From Altericroceibacterium indicum (lineage in GTDB: Bacteria > Pseudomonadota > Alphaproteobacteria > Sphingomonadales > Sphingomonadaceae): 64,000 bases of DNA. Of the stretch, positions 36,204-44,675 are shown piece by piece. A program made the position numbers and the translations under genes. Under the pieces are notes generated by a model. It was given only the letters and a program-made list of their open reading frames with translations. It was not told where the DNA came from and ran no database searches. Position 1 is the first letter of the stretch. Each line of letters opens with the position of its first letter. The stretch covers positions 930,001 to 994,000 of the forward strand of contig NZ_WTYQ01000001.1 of the NCBI RefSeq assembly GCF_009828105.1, written 5' to 3'.

Positions 36204-36869
36204 ATGATTTCTGCTTGGTCAGCGCCGACAGGCGAAGCGGAAATGGTGGCTTATTTTGATCACCAGCGCCTTCACCGCTTGCTGATACTGCCCGCTCTGT
36301 TTGATGAAGCCAATAAGATGCGGCATCAAACGCTGGCTGTAATGCGCCACCTTGATCACCGCCAAATAGACAGTTTTCTGCCCGATCTGCCCGGTTGCAA
36401 CGAAAGCCTCGTACCGTTGGAAGAGCAGTCACTTTCCTTGTGGATCGATGCCGCCAAGGCAGCAGCACAATCTTTCCAGGCAACACATGTATTGGCGATC
36501 AGAGGCGGTGCCCTCCTCACTCCCCCTGGCCTTCCGGGTTGGCGCTATGCTCCGGTAAGTGGGAAAAGCATCTTGCGCCAATTGATAAGAAGCCGGACTA
36601 TCTCCTCAACCGAAGCCGGCCGCCGGGAAAAGAGCGCGTCTCTTTTTGAGCAAGGCAGGAAAGAAGGAATTGAACTTGCAGGCTTTTCCTTAGGCCCATC
36701 AATGATTGCGGAGCTTGAGGAAAGCGAAATTCCCCTATCCCCTCGATGGAGGGATATCGAGCAGGCGAGCCTTAATGGACCACCATTGTGGCTGCGGGCA
36801 GAACCTGATTTCGCAGCAGATCAGGCGGAGAGACTTGCCGATATCATCGCCCAAGGCCTGAAAGTGTGA
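36204..36869 (+). CDS. Exosortase A system-associated hydrolase 2 (alpha/beta-hydrolase fold)
   Basis: A 221-residue alpha/beta-hydrolase-like protein: LPALFDEANKMRHQ, SFLPDLPGCNES, then LAIRGGALLTP where the nucleophile elbow (normally G-x-S-x-G) should be. The nucleophile position has Arg, which I recall as normal for this family. The C-terminal third continues the fold but no obvious catalytic His could be assigned. It may be non-catalytic or use another chemistry. Start ATG at 36204 has no good ribosome site; coupling from the carrier gene 15 bp upstream is likely. Confidence 0.75.
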   Translation: MISAWSAPTGEAEMVAYFDHQRLHRLLILPALFDEANKMRHQTLAVMRHLDHRQIDSFLPDLPGCNESLVPLEEQSLSLWIDAAKAAAQSFQATHVLAIRGGALLTPPGLPGWRYAPVSGKSILRQLIRSRTISSTEAGRREKSASLFEQGRKEGIELAGFSLGPSMIAELEESEIPLSPRWRDIEQASLNGPPLWLRAEPDFAADQAERLADIIAQGLKV

Positions 36870-37693
36870 GCAGAGAGCACATCACGTTTGACTGCGAGGG
36901 TGAAACCCTCACCGGGACGATCGATCACGGCAAGCGCTCAAGCGGTTTGCTGATTGTATCAGGCGGAAATGAGATACGAAGCGGCACTTTTAGCGGGCAA
37001 GCGAAATTGACGGCTGAAATAGCTGCTCAAGGGTTTCCTTGCTTCCGTTTTGACCGGCGCGGGGTGGGTGACAGCAGCGGCATCAATCGCGGCTTTACGC
37101 AAAGCGCTAAGGATATTGCTGCAGCAGTGGCGATATTTCGAGAAAAATGCCCCTCAATAAAACGCCTGGTCGCATTTGGGAATTGTGACGCTGCGACTGC
37201 TCTTGTTCTGTTCGCTCCTCAAGAGTGCGATACTCTCGTCCTCGCGAACCCATGGACGCTGGAAGACGGGCAGGACGGGTGGCAGCCCATGGCCATCCGT
37301 GAGCGCTATGCCAAAAAGCTGCGCAACCCTTCAGAATGGCTCCGTCTTGTAAAAGGCCAAGTGTCACTCAGAGACTTAACAATAAACCTTTTCAAAGTCT
37401 TACAGAAGGACACTCAACCACTTTCTCTAGCGAAAGAGCTGATAGAAAAGCTGCAACGAGAGCCGCGCAAAACCTCTATTTTAATTGCGGAGCGCGATCG
37501 TACGGGGCAAGCATTCCTCAGCTACTGGACTGGCGGCAACCATAGCTTGAGCATCTGCAACGATGCCAGCCATGCTTTTGTAGAACCACATGCCAGGCAG
37601 TGGCTGCGGGACAAATTAATCGCCAGCCTTGAGCACGAAGAGGCTCGCCAGTTCGACATGGGTGGACCAACGGAATTGTCCGACGGGGCGTAA
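36866..37693 (+). CDS. Exosortase A system-associated hydrolase 1 (alpha/beta hydrolase, Cys nucleophile)
   Basis: A 275-residue alpha/beta hydrolase: LLIVSGGNEIRSG, FRFDRRGVGDSSG, and the nucleophile elbow AFGNCDAATAL with Cys in the Ser position; a C-terminal CNDASHAF supplies the candidate His. A Cys nucleophile and the adjoining hydrolase 2 fit the type-1 exosortase hydrolase pair. It may act as a carrier-protein thioesterase or transacylase (inference). GTG start overlaps the previous stop (GTGA). Its last 78 bp overlap the 3' end of the RNA methyltransferase gene on the other strand. Confidence 0.85.
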   Translation: MSREHITFDCEGETLTGTIDHGKRSSGLLIVSGGNEIRSGTFSGQAKLTAEIAAQGFPCFRFDRRGVGDSSGINRGFTQSAKDIAAAVAIFREKCPSIKRLVAFGNCDAATALVLFAPQECDTLVLANPWTLEDGQDGWQPMAIRERYAKKLRNPSEWLRLVKGQVSLRDLTINLFKVLQKDTQPLSLAKELIEKLQREPRKTSILIAERDRTGQAFLSYWTGGNHSLSICNDASHAFVEPHARQWLRDKLIASLEHEEARQFDMGGPTELSDGA

Positions 37694-38824
37694 TTCCTGT
37701 AAGATATAACCCGCTTCGATTAAGGCTTTGGAATCACGCGCCCAGCTTGAGGGGTTGCAACTAATATAAACGATCCGTTTCACACCGCTTGTGGCAAGCT
37801 GAGCTACCTGCTCACGTGCGCCTGCACGCGGTGGATCGAGCACCACACCATCAAAGCGTGAAAAGTCTTCAGATCTCAGCGGGTTGCGAAAAAGATCGCG
37901 ATGGAAGCTCTTGATTGGCTTAAGATTGCGCCCCGCCCCCTGCTGACAGGCAAGATGCGCATCACGGGCAGCTTCTGCGGCCAGCACTCTTGCCGGATCA
38001 GCCAAAACAAACGCAAATGTGCCGAGACCAGAAAAAAGATCCGCAATCGTTCTTGCCTCAGCCAGCCATTCCTTAGCCGCCGCGCCAAGTGCATTTTCAC
38101 CGTCAACTGTCGCCTGGAGAAAAGAGCCTGATGGGTAAGGAACCGGCGCCCCTCCTAAAGTAACTGTGATGGGATCAGGCTCCCACAAGGTTTCAGGCCC
38201 ATAGCCCTGATCCAATGTCAGGCGGGCGAGACCGTGATCACGGCAGAAATCGAGCATGGCCTCAGTCTGCTCCAGCCCTTCCAATGTCAGCCCTTTGATC
38301 GCACAATCAACGCCCTGATCAGTCAGCACCAATTCGATATCGAGCGCATATTTGCCCTTCCGCCGCGCAAGGAGCGCGCGCAAAGGAGCGATCAGCGCGA
38401 ACAGTTCAGGCACCAGAACATGGCATTCGCGCAGGTCCACCAGCTTGTGCGAACCCGCCTCGCTAAACCCGATCACCGGCCTTCCGCCGCCATTCATGGC
38501 TCGCAGATTTGCGCGGCGGCGACTCATTGGTGGTGAAAGGTGCACATCGCCGACATTTTCAGCCTCCAGGCCCTGTCCGCTGGCCGCGTGGACAACCCGG
38601 TCATAAACGAATTGGGACAGGGCCTCTTCGTTCAAATGCTGCAACTGGCATCCGCCGCAACGGCTAAAATGGCGGCATGGTGGCACTGCATGATGCGGCC
38701 CCGGCTCGATAGAACCATCAGGCAAAATGCGGTCACCCGGCGCTGCCATAGAAATATGGCGGCCGCTTTCAGTAACACCATCGCCTTTAGCAGCGACGCG
38801 TTGAATTGTTTCTATTGTGCTCAC
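37616..38824 (-). CDS. Class I SAM-dependent RNA methyltransferase (RumA/RlmD-TrmA family)
   Basis: Uracil-C5 methyltransferase family, 402 residues. The iron-sulfur motif CRHFSRCGGCQLQH plus LRECHVLV supplies four Cys; then FSGLGTFAF (SAM motif), VVLDPPRAGAR, and the catalytic Cys in VYISCNPSSWARD. A short TRAM-like N-terminus precedes the cluster. The target (23S rRNA or tRNA uracil) is not decided. GTG at 38824 overlaps the nnr stop (GTGA), so the two are translationally coupled. The open frame up to 38950 lies inside nnr. Confidence 0.9.
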   Translation of the reverse strand: MSTIETIQRVAAKGDGVTESGRHISMAAPGDRILPDGSIEPGPHHAVPPCRHFSRCGGCQLQHLNEEALSQFVYDRVVHAASGQGLEAENVGDVHLSPPMSRRRANLRAMNGGGRPVIGFSEAGSHKLVDLRECHVLVPELFALIAPLRALLARRKGKYALDIELVLTDQGVDCAIKGLTLEGLEQTEAMLDFCRDHGLARLTLDQGYGPETLWEPDPITVTLGGAPVPYPSGSFLQATVDGENALGAAAKEWLAEARTIADLFSGLGTFAFVLADPARVLAAEAARDAHLACQQGAGRNLKPIKSFHRDLFRNPLRSEDFSRFDGVVLDPPRAGAREQVAQLATSGVKRIVYISCNPSSWARDSKALIEAGYILQELRPVGQFRWSTHVELASLFVLKAGD

Positions 38825-40212
38825 AGGCAGGCGGCGTAGGCGTTGCGGATGGCTGGCACAAGCTCCCCTGCAGTGAAAACTGCGCCAGCCTGCCTGGCCG
38901 CTTCCCCATGGAGCCATACGCCCTGACAGGCAGCATCCATCGCACTGCATCCTGTTGCCAGGCGGCTGGCGATAATGCCAGCGAGCACATCCCCCGTTCC
39001 GGCCACAGAAAGCCAGCTTGGCGCAGGAGGAGAGACTGCGACACGGCCGTCTGGCGCTGCTACAATCGTATCTGGCCCCTTGGCTACAATGACTGCACTG
39101 CTCTTTTGGGCAAGGTGCTGCAATCGCTCCAATCGGTCACCGTCAGGCGTTTCAAAGCTCCTGAAAAGGCGATCGAGTTCGCCAGCGTGAGGCGTCAAGA
39201 TGAGCGGTGCTGTGCGGCTGTCGACCATCTCCGTTCGAAGAAGAACCAGCGCATCTGCGTCACATAATGTCGGCAAGTTGCGCGCCAGTGTAGCAATCAA
39301 GCGGTTGCGGCTGCGTCCATTACGCCCCAGGCCCGGACCGATAGCAAGAGCCGACAGACGGTGATCATCCAGCGCTTCATCAAGATCATCTCGCTCCACC
39401 ACCAATTCAGCCGGCATGGATACCGGCAAATCGCTGGCAAGAAGCTTCACATAGCCAGCCCCTCCATGCATGGCAGCGCGCGCCGCCAACACACCAGCAC
39501 CGGGCATCATGCCGCCGACAACTGCAAGCAAACCTCTGCTATATTTATGCGCATCGCGCGGTGGAGCGGAGAGTTCTGGCTTTGGAAAAAGGCGAGCAAC
39601 ATGATCCGGATCGTTAATGCCGATCCGTACCAATTCACGGCGCCCCATCATGTCCATCGCAGGCATCAGCCAATGCGCACATTTCCATGCGCCCAGTGCT
39701 ATCGTGCAATCATATGATGGCAAGTTCGGATCAAGCGGCGCCGCATGATCGCTTTCGACACCGCTCGGCACATCAATAGCGACGCTCAGCCTGTGTTTGG
39801 ATGAAAGCTGGCGAAGCTGTTCTGCCAATTTGCTGCCAAGCGGACGGGTTAAACCGCTTCCAAACAGGCAATCGACAAACACTTCCCCCGTGGCATCATC
39901 CGTAAAGGAGCCACCATATTCGGACCGTGCCTTCTTTGCAGCTTCGGTAGAAGGTTCAAATGCCGCGATGACATTCACCGGCACACCGCGCAGACGCAGG
40001 CTTTCAGCGATGACATAGCCATCACCGCCATTATTGCCCGGCCCTGTCAGCACTGTCACAGAACGACCAGCGCAAATCCGCCAGATCACATCAGCAGCGC
40101 CTTCGCCTGCACGCTGCATCAAGGTCCAGACCGTTTCACCGGCATCGATTAAAGCCTGTTCCGCTGCCCGCATCTGGGCGACGGTGAGAATTGGGTCAGC
40201 TGGCCGGTGCAT
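38821..40212 (-). CDS. nnr: Bifunctional NAD(P)H-hydrate epimerase / ADP-dependent dehydratase
   Basis: Repairs damaged NADHX and NADPHX. The N-terminal epimerase domain (about residues 1-215) contains TGPGNNGGDGYVIA; the C-terminal dehydratase domain (about 225-463) has AIGPGLGRN, LTPHAGELDRLF, and the ADP-site VAGTGDVLAGIIAS. Its first bases overlap the 3' end of the small lipoprotein gene by 17 bp. Confidence 0.94.
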   Translation of the reverse strand: MHRPADPILTVAQMRAAEQALIDAGETVWTLMQRAGEGAADVIWRICAGRSVTVLTGPGNNGGDGYVIAESLRLRGVPVNVIAAFEPSTEAAKKARSEYGGSFTDDATGEVFVDCLFGSGLTRPLGSKLAEQLRQLSSKHRLSVAIDVPSGVESDHAAPLDPNLPSYDCTIALGAWKCAHWLMPAMDMMGRRELVRIGINDPDHVARLFPKPELSAPPRDAHKYSRGLLAVVGGMMPGAGVLAARAAMHGGAGYVKLLASDLPVSMPAELVVERDDLDEALDDHRLSALAIGPGLGRNGRSRNRLIATLARNLPTLCDADALVLLRTEMVDSRTAPLILTPHAGELDRLFRSFETPDGDRLERLQHLAQKSSAVIVAKGPDTIVAAPDGRVAVSPPAPSWLSVAGTGDVLAGIIASRLATGCSAMDAACQGVWLHGEAARQAGAVFTAGELVPAIRNAYAACL

Positions 40213-40558
40213 GATTTTCTATCTTTGCAGGAAAGAGATAGCGGTCTTCATCTATAGTCACTTCTATGCTGTCACCAACGACCTGCGTTGTTGCGATACC
40301 GGCTCCATCTGCAGCTGAAATGCCAGTGCCATCATCGAGTACATAGAAGCGCCGGAAGCCACCATCGGGTTGATATACCGTTAGTGTCAGAACACCATCA
40401 ACCAACGTACGTTCCACTTTGCAAACCTTGGTGAAATCCGTTGCACCATCCACAGCGCAGGCCAGTGGTTCACCATGAATTTCGCTTTGCGGGCTACCTG
40501 AGCAGGCCGTGAGCAGAAGCAGTGGAACGCTATAGAAGAATATCCGCATAGAGGTCAT
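40196..40558 (-). CDS. Small predicted lipoprotein of unknown function
   Basis: A 120-residue protein not recognised. The signal MTSMRIFFYSVPLLLLTACSG has a good lipobox (LTAC). The mature part contains two Cys (LACAVDGATDFTKVC), a predicted beta-rich segment and an acidic C-terminus (VTIDEDRYLFPAKIE). The start may be the ATG at 40558 or at 40549. It lies between the N-formylglutamate amidohydrolase and nnr genes, same strand. Confidence 0.7.
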   Translation of the reverse strand: MTSMRIFFYSVPLLLLTACSGSPQSEIHGEPLACAVDGATDFTKVCKVERTLVDGVLTLTVYQPDGGFRRFYVLDDGTGISAADGAGIATTQVVGDSIEVTIDEDRYLFPAKIENHAPAS

Positions 40559-40618
40559 GTCCGCGATGAAACGCCATTTCAGGCAGATTGGTTAAGCACA
40601 ATCTACTGCGGACTGCAC

Positions 40619-41338
40619 TTAGTCCAGCGCCAGTGCAACCCTATTGGCAATATCGTGGATCAGTGCCGCCCATTTGGCCTGCCCCGCTTCATCGGCAATC
40701 AAATCATTGCGAATTTCAATCGCGATGTACGGGGTTCCCTGCGCTTCGGCATGGCGGTTCATCGTCGCGTTGAGCAATTTGCCTGAATAGGGCTCATTAT
40801 CGCCAGTGATATAACCCTCTTCACGAAATAAGCGGATCGCGTGGCGCGCAGCACGGTCATCCTCATTATAGAGAATACCCACTTCCCATGGGCGTTCTTC
40901 CTGCTTGCTTTCCAATTCCGCTGTAAAGCTGTGAATAGACAGGATCAGCTTGGGCGGAGCGCTGGCAATCCAGCGCGAAAATGCTTCGTGATAGGGGTGG
41001 TAGAAACGCTGAATACGTGCGTCATGATCCGCCGCGAGATTACCAGAGATCTGATGCCCGTCGCTGGTTTCGGGAATGAGGCCTGGTGAATCCACTTCCC
41101 GGTGAAGGTCAATCACCAGCCTGCTCAGCGTTGCATGATGAACCGGAATACCATGAGAGGTGGCAAGCCGTTCCACCACGCCCAGTGTTCCGATATCAAC
41201 AGCGATATGCTTACCTAACACTTCTGGGCTGACACCCAGATCGATATCATTGGGGACAGCGTTGGAAGCGTGATCGCAGATGGCAACAATTCCACCTTGA
41301 GCGGGCATTCCAACCTGTTTGTAGGGCAAACCGCTCAT
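40619..41338 (-). CDS. N-formylglutamate amidohydrolase family protein
   Basis: A 239-residue zinc-type amidohydrolase fold (HutG2/FGase-like): AICDHASNAVP, HIAVDIGTLGVVERLA, LSIHSFTAEL and GKLLNATMNRHAE. In histidine degradation such enzymes release glutamate from N-formylglutamate, but no hut genes are near, so another substrate is possible. The ATG at 41338 overlaps the ispE stop (ATGA). Confidence 0.85.
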   Translation of the reverse strand: MSGLPYKQVGMPAQGGIVAICDHASNAVPNDIDLGVSPEVLGKHIAVDIGTLGVVERLATSHGIPVHHATLSRLVIDLHREVDSPGLIPETSDGHQISGNLAADHDARIQRFYHPYHEAFSRWIASAPPKLILSIHSFTAELESKQEERPWEVGILYNEDDRAARHAIRLFREEGYITGDNEPYSGKLLNATMNRHAEAQGTPYIAIEIRNDLIADEAGQAKWAALIHDIANRVALALD

Positions 41339-42147
41339 CTTAATTTTCCACTCATTTGCCACCAATCGCTATGCTGTGACGCACACCTGCGCGCTGCTGC
41401 CTGTAATGTTTCATCGTTGGAATAGAGCGCAAAGCAGGTCGCGCCCGATCCACTCATTCGAACGAGATCAGCGTCAGTTTCTCGCAAAAAGACGAGCACA
41501 TCAGCAATTTCAGGGCAAAGCGAAATGGCCGGCGCTTCCAAATCATTGCGGCCATGTTTCGCAATCTGCGAAGGGTGCCCCTCTGGCATCGGGCCACGAT
41601 CCAGACCATCCCATGCCGCGAATACAGGGCCAGTGGCGAGCGGAACGCGCGGGTTCACCAACAAGACTGAAGTGCCCGCCAAATCATTCTCGATGGCCAG
41701 CAATTCTGTACCCGTGCCACGGCCAATACAAGCACGGCTCTCAACGCAGGCCGGAACATCTGCCCCAAGGCGCGCCGCACGTTCAAGCCAATCATCAGGC
41801 AAGCCATGCATGTCTCGGATGAAGCGGAAAACCGCCCCTGCATCGGCAGAGCCACCGCCCAGGCCAGCCGCAACTGGCAGGCGCTTTTCCAATTCTATGG
41901 AAAGACCTTCACTGCGTGGCAATTGGCCCAAGGCCTTGGCCACGATATTATCGAACGGGTTGTTCAAGGCGGCCAAGAACTCGCCATGCACCGTCACCCG
42001 ATCTTCACTGGAATAAGCGGCTGAGAGGTGATCGCCATTATCCACAAAAGCAAACAGCGTTTCCAGCTCATGATAACCGTCCTCGCGCCGCTTACGAATA
42101 TGCAGCGCAAGGTTGATTTTGGCATAAGCCGTTTCATTCATAGCCAT
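41335..42147 (-). CDS. ispE: 4-diphosphocytidyl-2-C-methyl-D-erythritol kinase
   Basis: Non-mevalonate isoprenoid pathway kinase, 270 residues. GHMP-kinase features: AKINLALH with the active-site Lys near the N-terminus, LPVAAGLGGGSADAG (ATP loop and catalytic Asp), and MSGSGATCFAL near the C-terminus. The ATG at 42147 is preferred over an in-frame TTG at 42180 that would begin one base after the ETF-QO stop; ATG 42141 is also possible. Confidence 0.94.
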   Translation of the reverse strand: MAMNETAYAKINLALHIRKRREDGYHELETLFAFVDNGDHLSAAYSSEDRVTVHGEFLAALNNPFDNIVAKALGQLPRSEGLSIELEKRLPVAAGLGGGSADAGAVFRFIRDMHGLPDDWLERAARLGADVPACVESRACIGRGTGTELLAIENDLAGTSVLLVNPRVPLATGPVFAAWDGLDRGPMPEGHPSQIAKHGRNDLEAPAISLCPEIADVLVFLRETDADLVRMSGSGATCFALYSNDETLQAAARRCASQHSDWWQMSGKLR

Positions 42148-42180
42148 TACGAGGCGATCTTCATTCTCTGATGTTGGCAA

Positions 42181-43824
42181 TCACATATTGGGATAGTTAG
42201 GCCCGCCGCCACCTTCCGGCGTCACCCATTCGATATTCTGGGTCGGGTCCTTAATATCGCAGGTCTTGCAGTGGACACAATTTTGAGCGTTGATGACCAA
42301 TTGCTCAACACCCTCCTTCTCCACAAATTCATAAACTCCCGCAGGGCAATAACGTGCTTCTGGCCCGGCATAGAGCGGCAGGTTGATGCGTTCAGGGACG
42401 GTGGGGTCTTTCAACACCAGATGACAGGGCTGATCTTCTTCATGGTTGGTACCTGAAAGGAAGACCGAGGAAAGCCGGTCAAAACTGATGACGCCATCAG
42501 GTTTGGGGTACTCAATTTTCTTGTAGAGATCGGCACGGCCCGTCTTCTGCGCGTCCCGTTCATGCTTCATCGTGTATGGCAGCCCAATCTTGCATGTCCG
42601 CATCCACATATCCGCGCCTGCCATAACAGTGCCGAGTGCCCCGCCAAATTTCGAAACCAGCGGCTGAACATTGCGCACCTTCGATAATTCATCAGCAATC
42701 CAGCTAGACCGCAGGGCACTATCATATTCGTCCAGCGCATCCTTTTCACGGCCACCAGCAATGGCCGCCACAGCAGCTTCTGCCGCTAGCATACCGCTCT
42801 TCATGGCCGTATGGGTGCCTTTGATCCGCGGGACATTTACAAAGCCCGCTGAACAGCCAATCAAAGCCCCACCCGTAAAGGCAAGCTTGGGAACAGACTG
42901 CCAGCCGCCCTCATTAATCGCTCGCGCACCGTAGGAAACGCGCTTTCCACCTTCGAGCACCTGCTTGATGTCGGGGTGATGCTTCCAGCGCTGAAATTCT
43001 TCAAATGGGAACACATAAGGGTTTGCGTAATCCAGCGCCGTCACAAAGCCCAAAGCCACTTGCCCATTGGCTTGATGGTAAAGGAAGCCTCCGCCCCAGC
43101 TATCGCTTTCGGACAATGGCCATCCTTGCGTGTGAATAACCCGGCCTGGAACATGTTTGGCAGGATCAATGTCCCACAATTCCTTGATACCAAGGCCATA
43201 AACCTGTGGCTGACAATCCGCCTCAAGGTCGAAATGGGCTTTCATGCGCTTGGTCAAATGGCCCCGCGCACCTTCGGCGAAGAAGGTATATTTCGCGTGA
43301 AGCTCCATCCCCGGCTGATAATCATCCTTGTGCGAACCATCTGCGGCAACGCCCATGTCTTGCGTCGCCACACCCATAACCGCACCGTTTTCATCAAACA
43401 GCACTTCGGACGCTGGAAAGCCGGGAAATATCTCGACTCCCAATTCTTCCGCTTTTTCGCCCAGCCAGCGGCACAGGCTACCGAGCGACCCCGTATAATT
43501 GCCCTTGTTGGACATGAAAGGCGGAAGAACTGCATGAGGAACGGCAAATTTACCGGTTCTGGAAAGTGTCCAGTGACAATTTTCCGTCACCGGCACTTCG
43601 GCCATTGGGCAATCCTGCTCGCGCCAGTCAGGCAGCAATTCATCGAGTGAGCGTGGATCGACCACAGCGCCGGAAAGAATATGCGCGCCGATTTCTGAAC
43701 CTTTTTCCAGCACACAGACATCAAGCTCTTCATTCAACTGCTTGAGACGAATGGCAGCGGCAAGACCGGCAGGGCCGGCACCGACAACCACCACATCATA
43801 CGGCATGGATTCGCGTTCGCTCAC
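42181..43824 (-). CDS. Electron transfer flavoprotein-ubiquinone oxidoreductase
   Basis: Membrane-associated flavoprotein passing electrons from ETF to ubiquinone. The FAD-binding VVVGAGPAGLAAAIRL lies near the N-terminus; the C-terminal ferredoxin-like domain has CPAGVYEF and NCVHCKTCDIKDPTQ, giving the four Cys of the [4Fe-4S] cluster. GTG at 43824 (547 residues, the family's usual size) has GGGGA 6 nt upstream. The frame upstream to 43920 overlaps the divergent UDG-like gene and is rejected. etfAB are not in the window. Confidence 0.94.
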   Translation of the reverse strand: MSERESMPYDVVVVGAGPAGLAAAIRLKQLNEELDVCVLEKGSEIGAHILSGAVVDPRSLDELLPDWREQDCPMAEVPVTENCHWTLSRTGKFAVPHAVLPPFMSNKGNYTGSLGSLCRWLGEKAEELGVEIFPGFPASEVLFDENGAVMGVATQDMGVAADGSHKDDYQPGMELHAKYTFFAEGARGHLTKRMKAHFDLEADCQPQVYGLGIKELWDIDPAKHVPGRVIHTQGWPLSESDSWGGGFLYHQANGQVALGFVTALDYANPYVFPFEEFQRWKHHPDIKQVLEGGKRVSYGARAINEGGWQSVPKLAFTGGALIGCSAGFVNVPRIKGTHTAMKSGMLAAEAAVAAIAGGREKDALDEYDSALRSSWIADELSKVRNVQPLVSKFGGALGTVMAGADMWMRTCKIGLPYTMKHERDAQKTGRADLYKKIEYPKPDGVISFDRLSSVFLSGTNHEEDQPCHLVLKDPTVPERINLPLYAGPEARYCPAGVYEFVEKEGVEQLVINAQNCVHCKTCDIKDPTQNIEWVTPEGGGGPNYPNM

Positions 43825-43904
43825 AACTAGTCCCCGTTGAAATTCATATATCTTCTCTTGGGCCTTGATCGCAGAGGCTTGGCAGGTCAAGGCTTGGTAC
43901 AGCA

Positions 43905-44675
43905 ATGACCCAAAAACCAAGCCCCTCTTTGTATGATCAATTCTTAGCTGCTCAGGAATGGTGGCAGCAATCCGGCGTCAGCGAGGATTTCACCGAAACC
44001 CCGCAAGGCTGGCTGGCTGATACGAGTGCAAAGGAAGATGCAGCCGCAGCGCGTGCACGCGCTGCGAAAGAGGCGATAGCTGCTGCGGCAAAACGCAAAC
44101 CTGACCTTCCCCGCCCCGGTGGAGACAAGGACCAATGGCCAGAAACACTCGAAGCATTCCCAAAATGGTGGCTAACCGAATCATCGCTTGATGAAGGGGG
44201 GAGCTATCCAAGGGTTGCTCCGCGCGGAAAACACGGCGCCAGCCTGATGATCGTCGTGCCCGAACCAGAAATCGATGACAGGGATATTTTGCTGGCCGGC
44301 CCCCATGGCACTCTGATCGCAAATTTCATGCGCTCTGCTGGCCTGAACGACGAAAACACCTATCTTGCATCAGCTCTTCCCCGCCATACACCACTTGCTG
44401 ATTGGGCAAGCCTGAACAAGGCCGGCATGGGAGATGTTCTACGCCATCACATCAATCTGGTTGAACCCCAGCGGGTTCTTTTACTCGGCAGTAACATCTT
44501 ATCGTTACTAGGACACGTCACAACGCAAGGCACTGCACGTTTTGCCAAAACTGTCCTTCAAGGCATTGAAGCGCCAGCACTTGCGGGTATCGATCCGGGA
44601 ATGTTGTTAAGACGCCCCCGGAGACAGGGCAATCTGTGGCAGTGTTGGCTCGATTGGACGGAGGGCGAAACATGA
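43905..44675 (+). CDS. Degenerate uracil-DNA glycosylase-like protein
   Basis: A 256-residue protein whose second half follows the family-4/5 UDG fold order, but key positions are altered. Where GEAPG and FVG are expected it has VPEPEIDDRD and LAGPHG; where the HP-S-LLR loop is expected it has GIDPGMLLRRP. Only one Cys occurs (LWQCWLDW), so there is no iron-sulfur cluster. The N-terminus is Ala/Lys-rich. It is probably not a working glycosylase and may be a structural or DNA-binding derivative. ATGA overlap with the transglycosylase gene. Confidence 0.6.
   Translation: MTQKPSPSLYDQFLAAQEWWQQSGVSEDFTETPQGWLADTSAKEDAAAARARAAKEAIAAAAKRKPDLPRPGGDKDQWPETLEAFPKWWLTESSLDEGGSYPRVAPRGKHGASLMIVVPEPEIDDRDILLAGPHGTLIANFMRSAGLNDENTYLASALPRHTPLADWASLNKAGMGDVLRHHINLVEPQRVLLLGSNILSLLGHVTTQGTARFAKTVLQGIEAPALAGIDPGMLLRRPRRQGNLWQCWLDWTEGET

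Noticed and set aside
43825-43920. N-terminal extension of the ETF-QO frame
   Set aside because: It overlaps the divergent gene start at 43905 and adds non-family residues; GTG 43824 has a good ribosome site.
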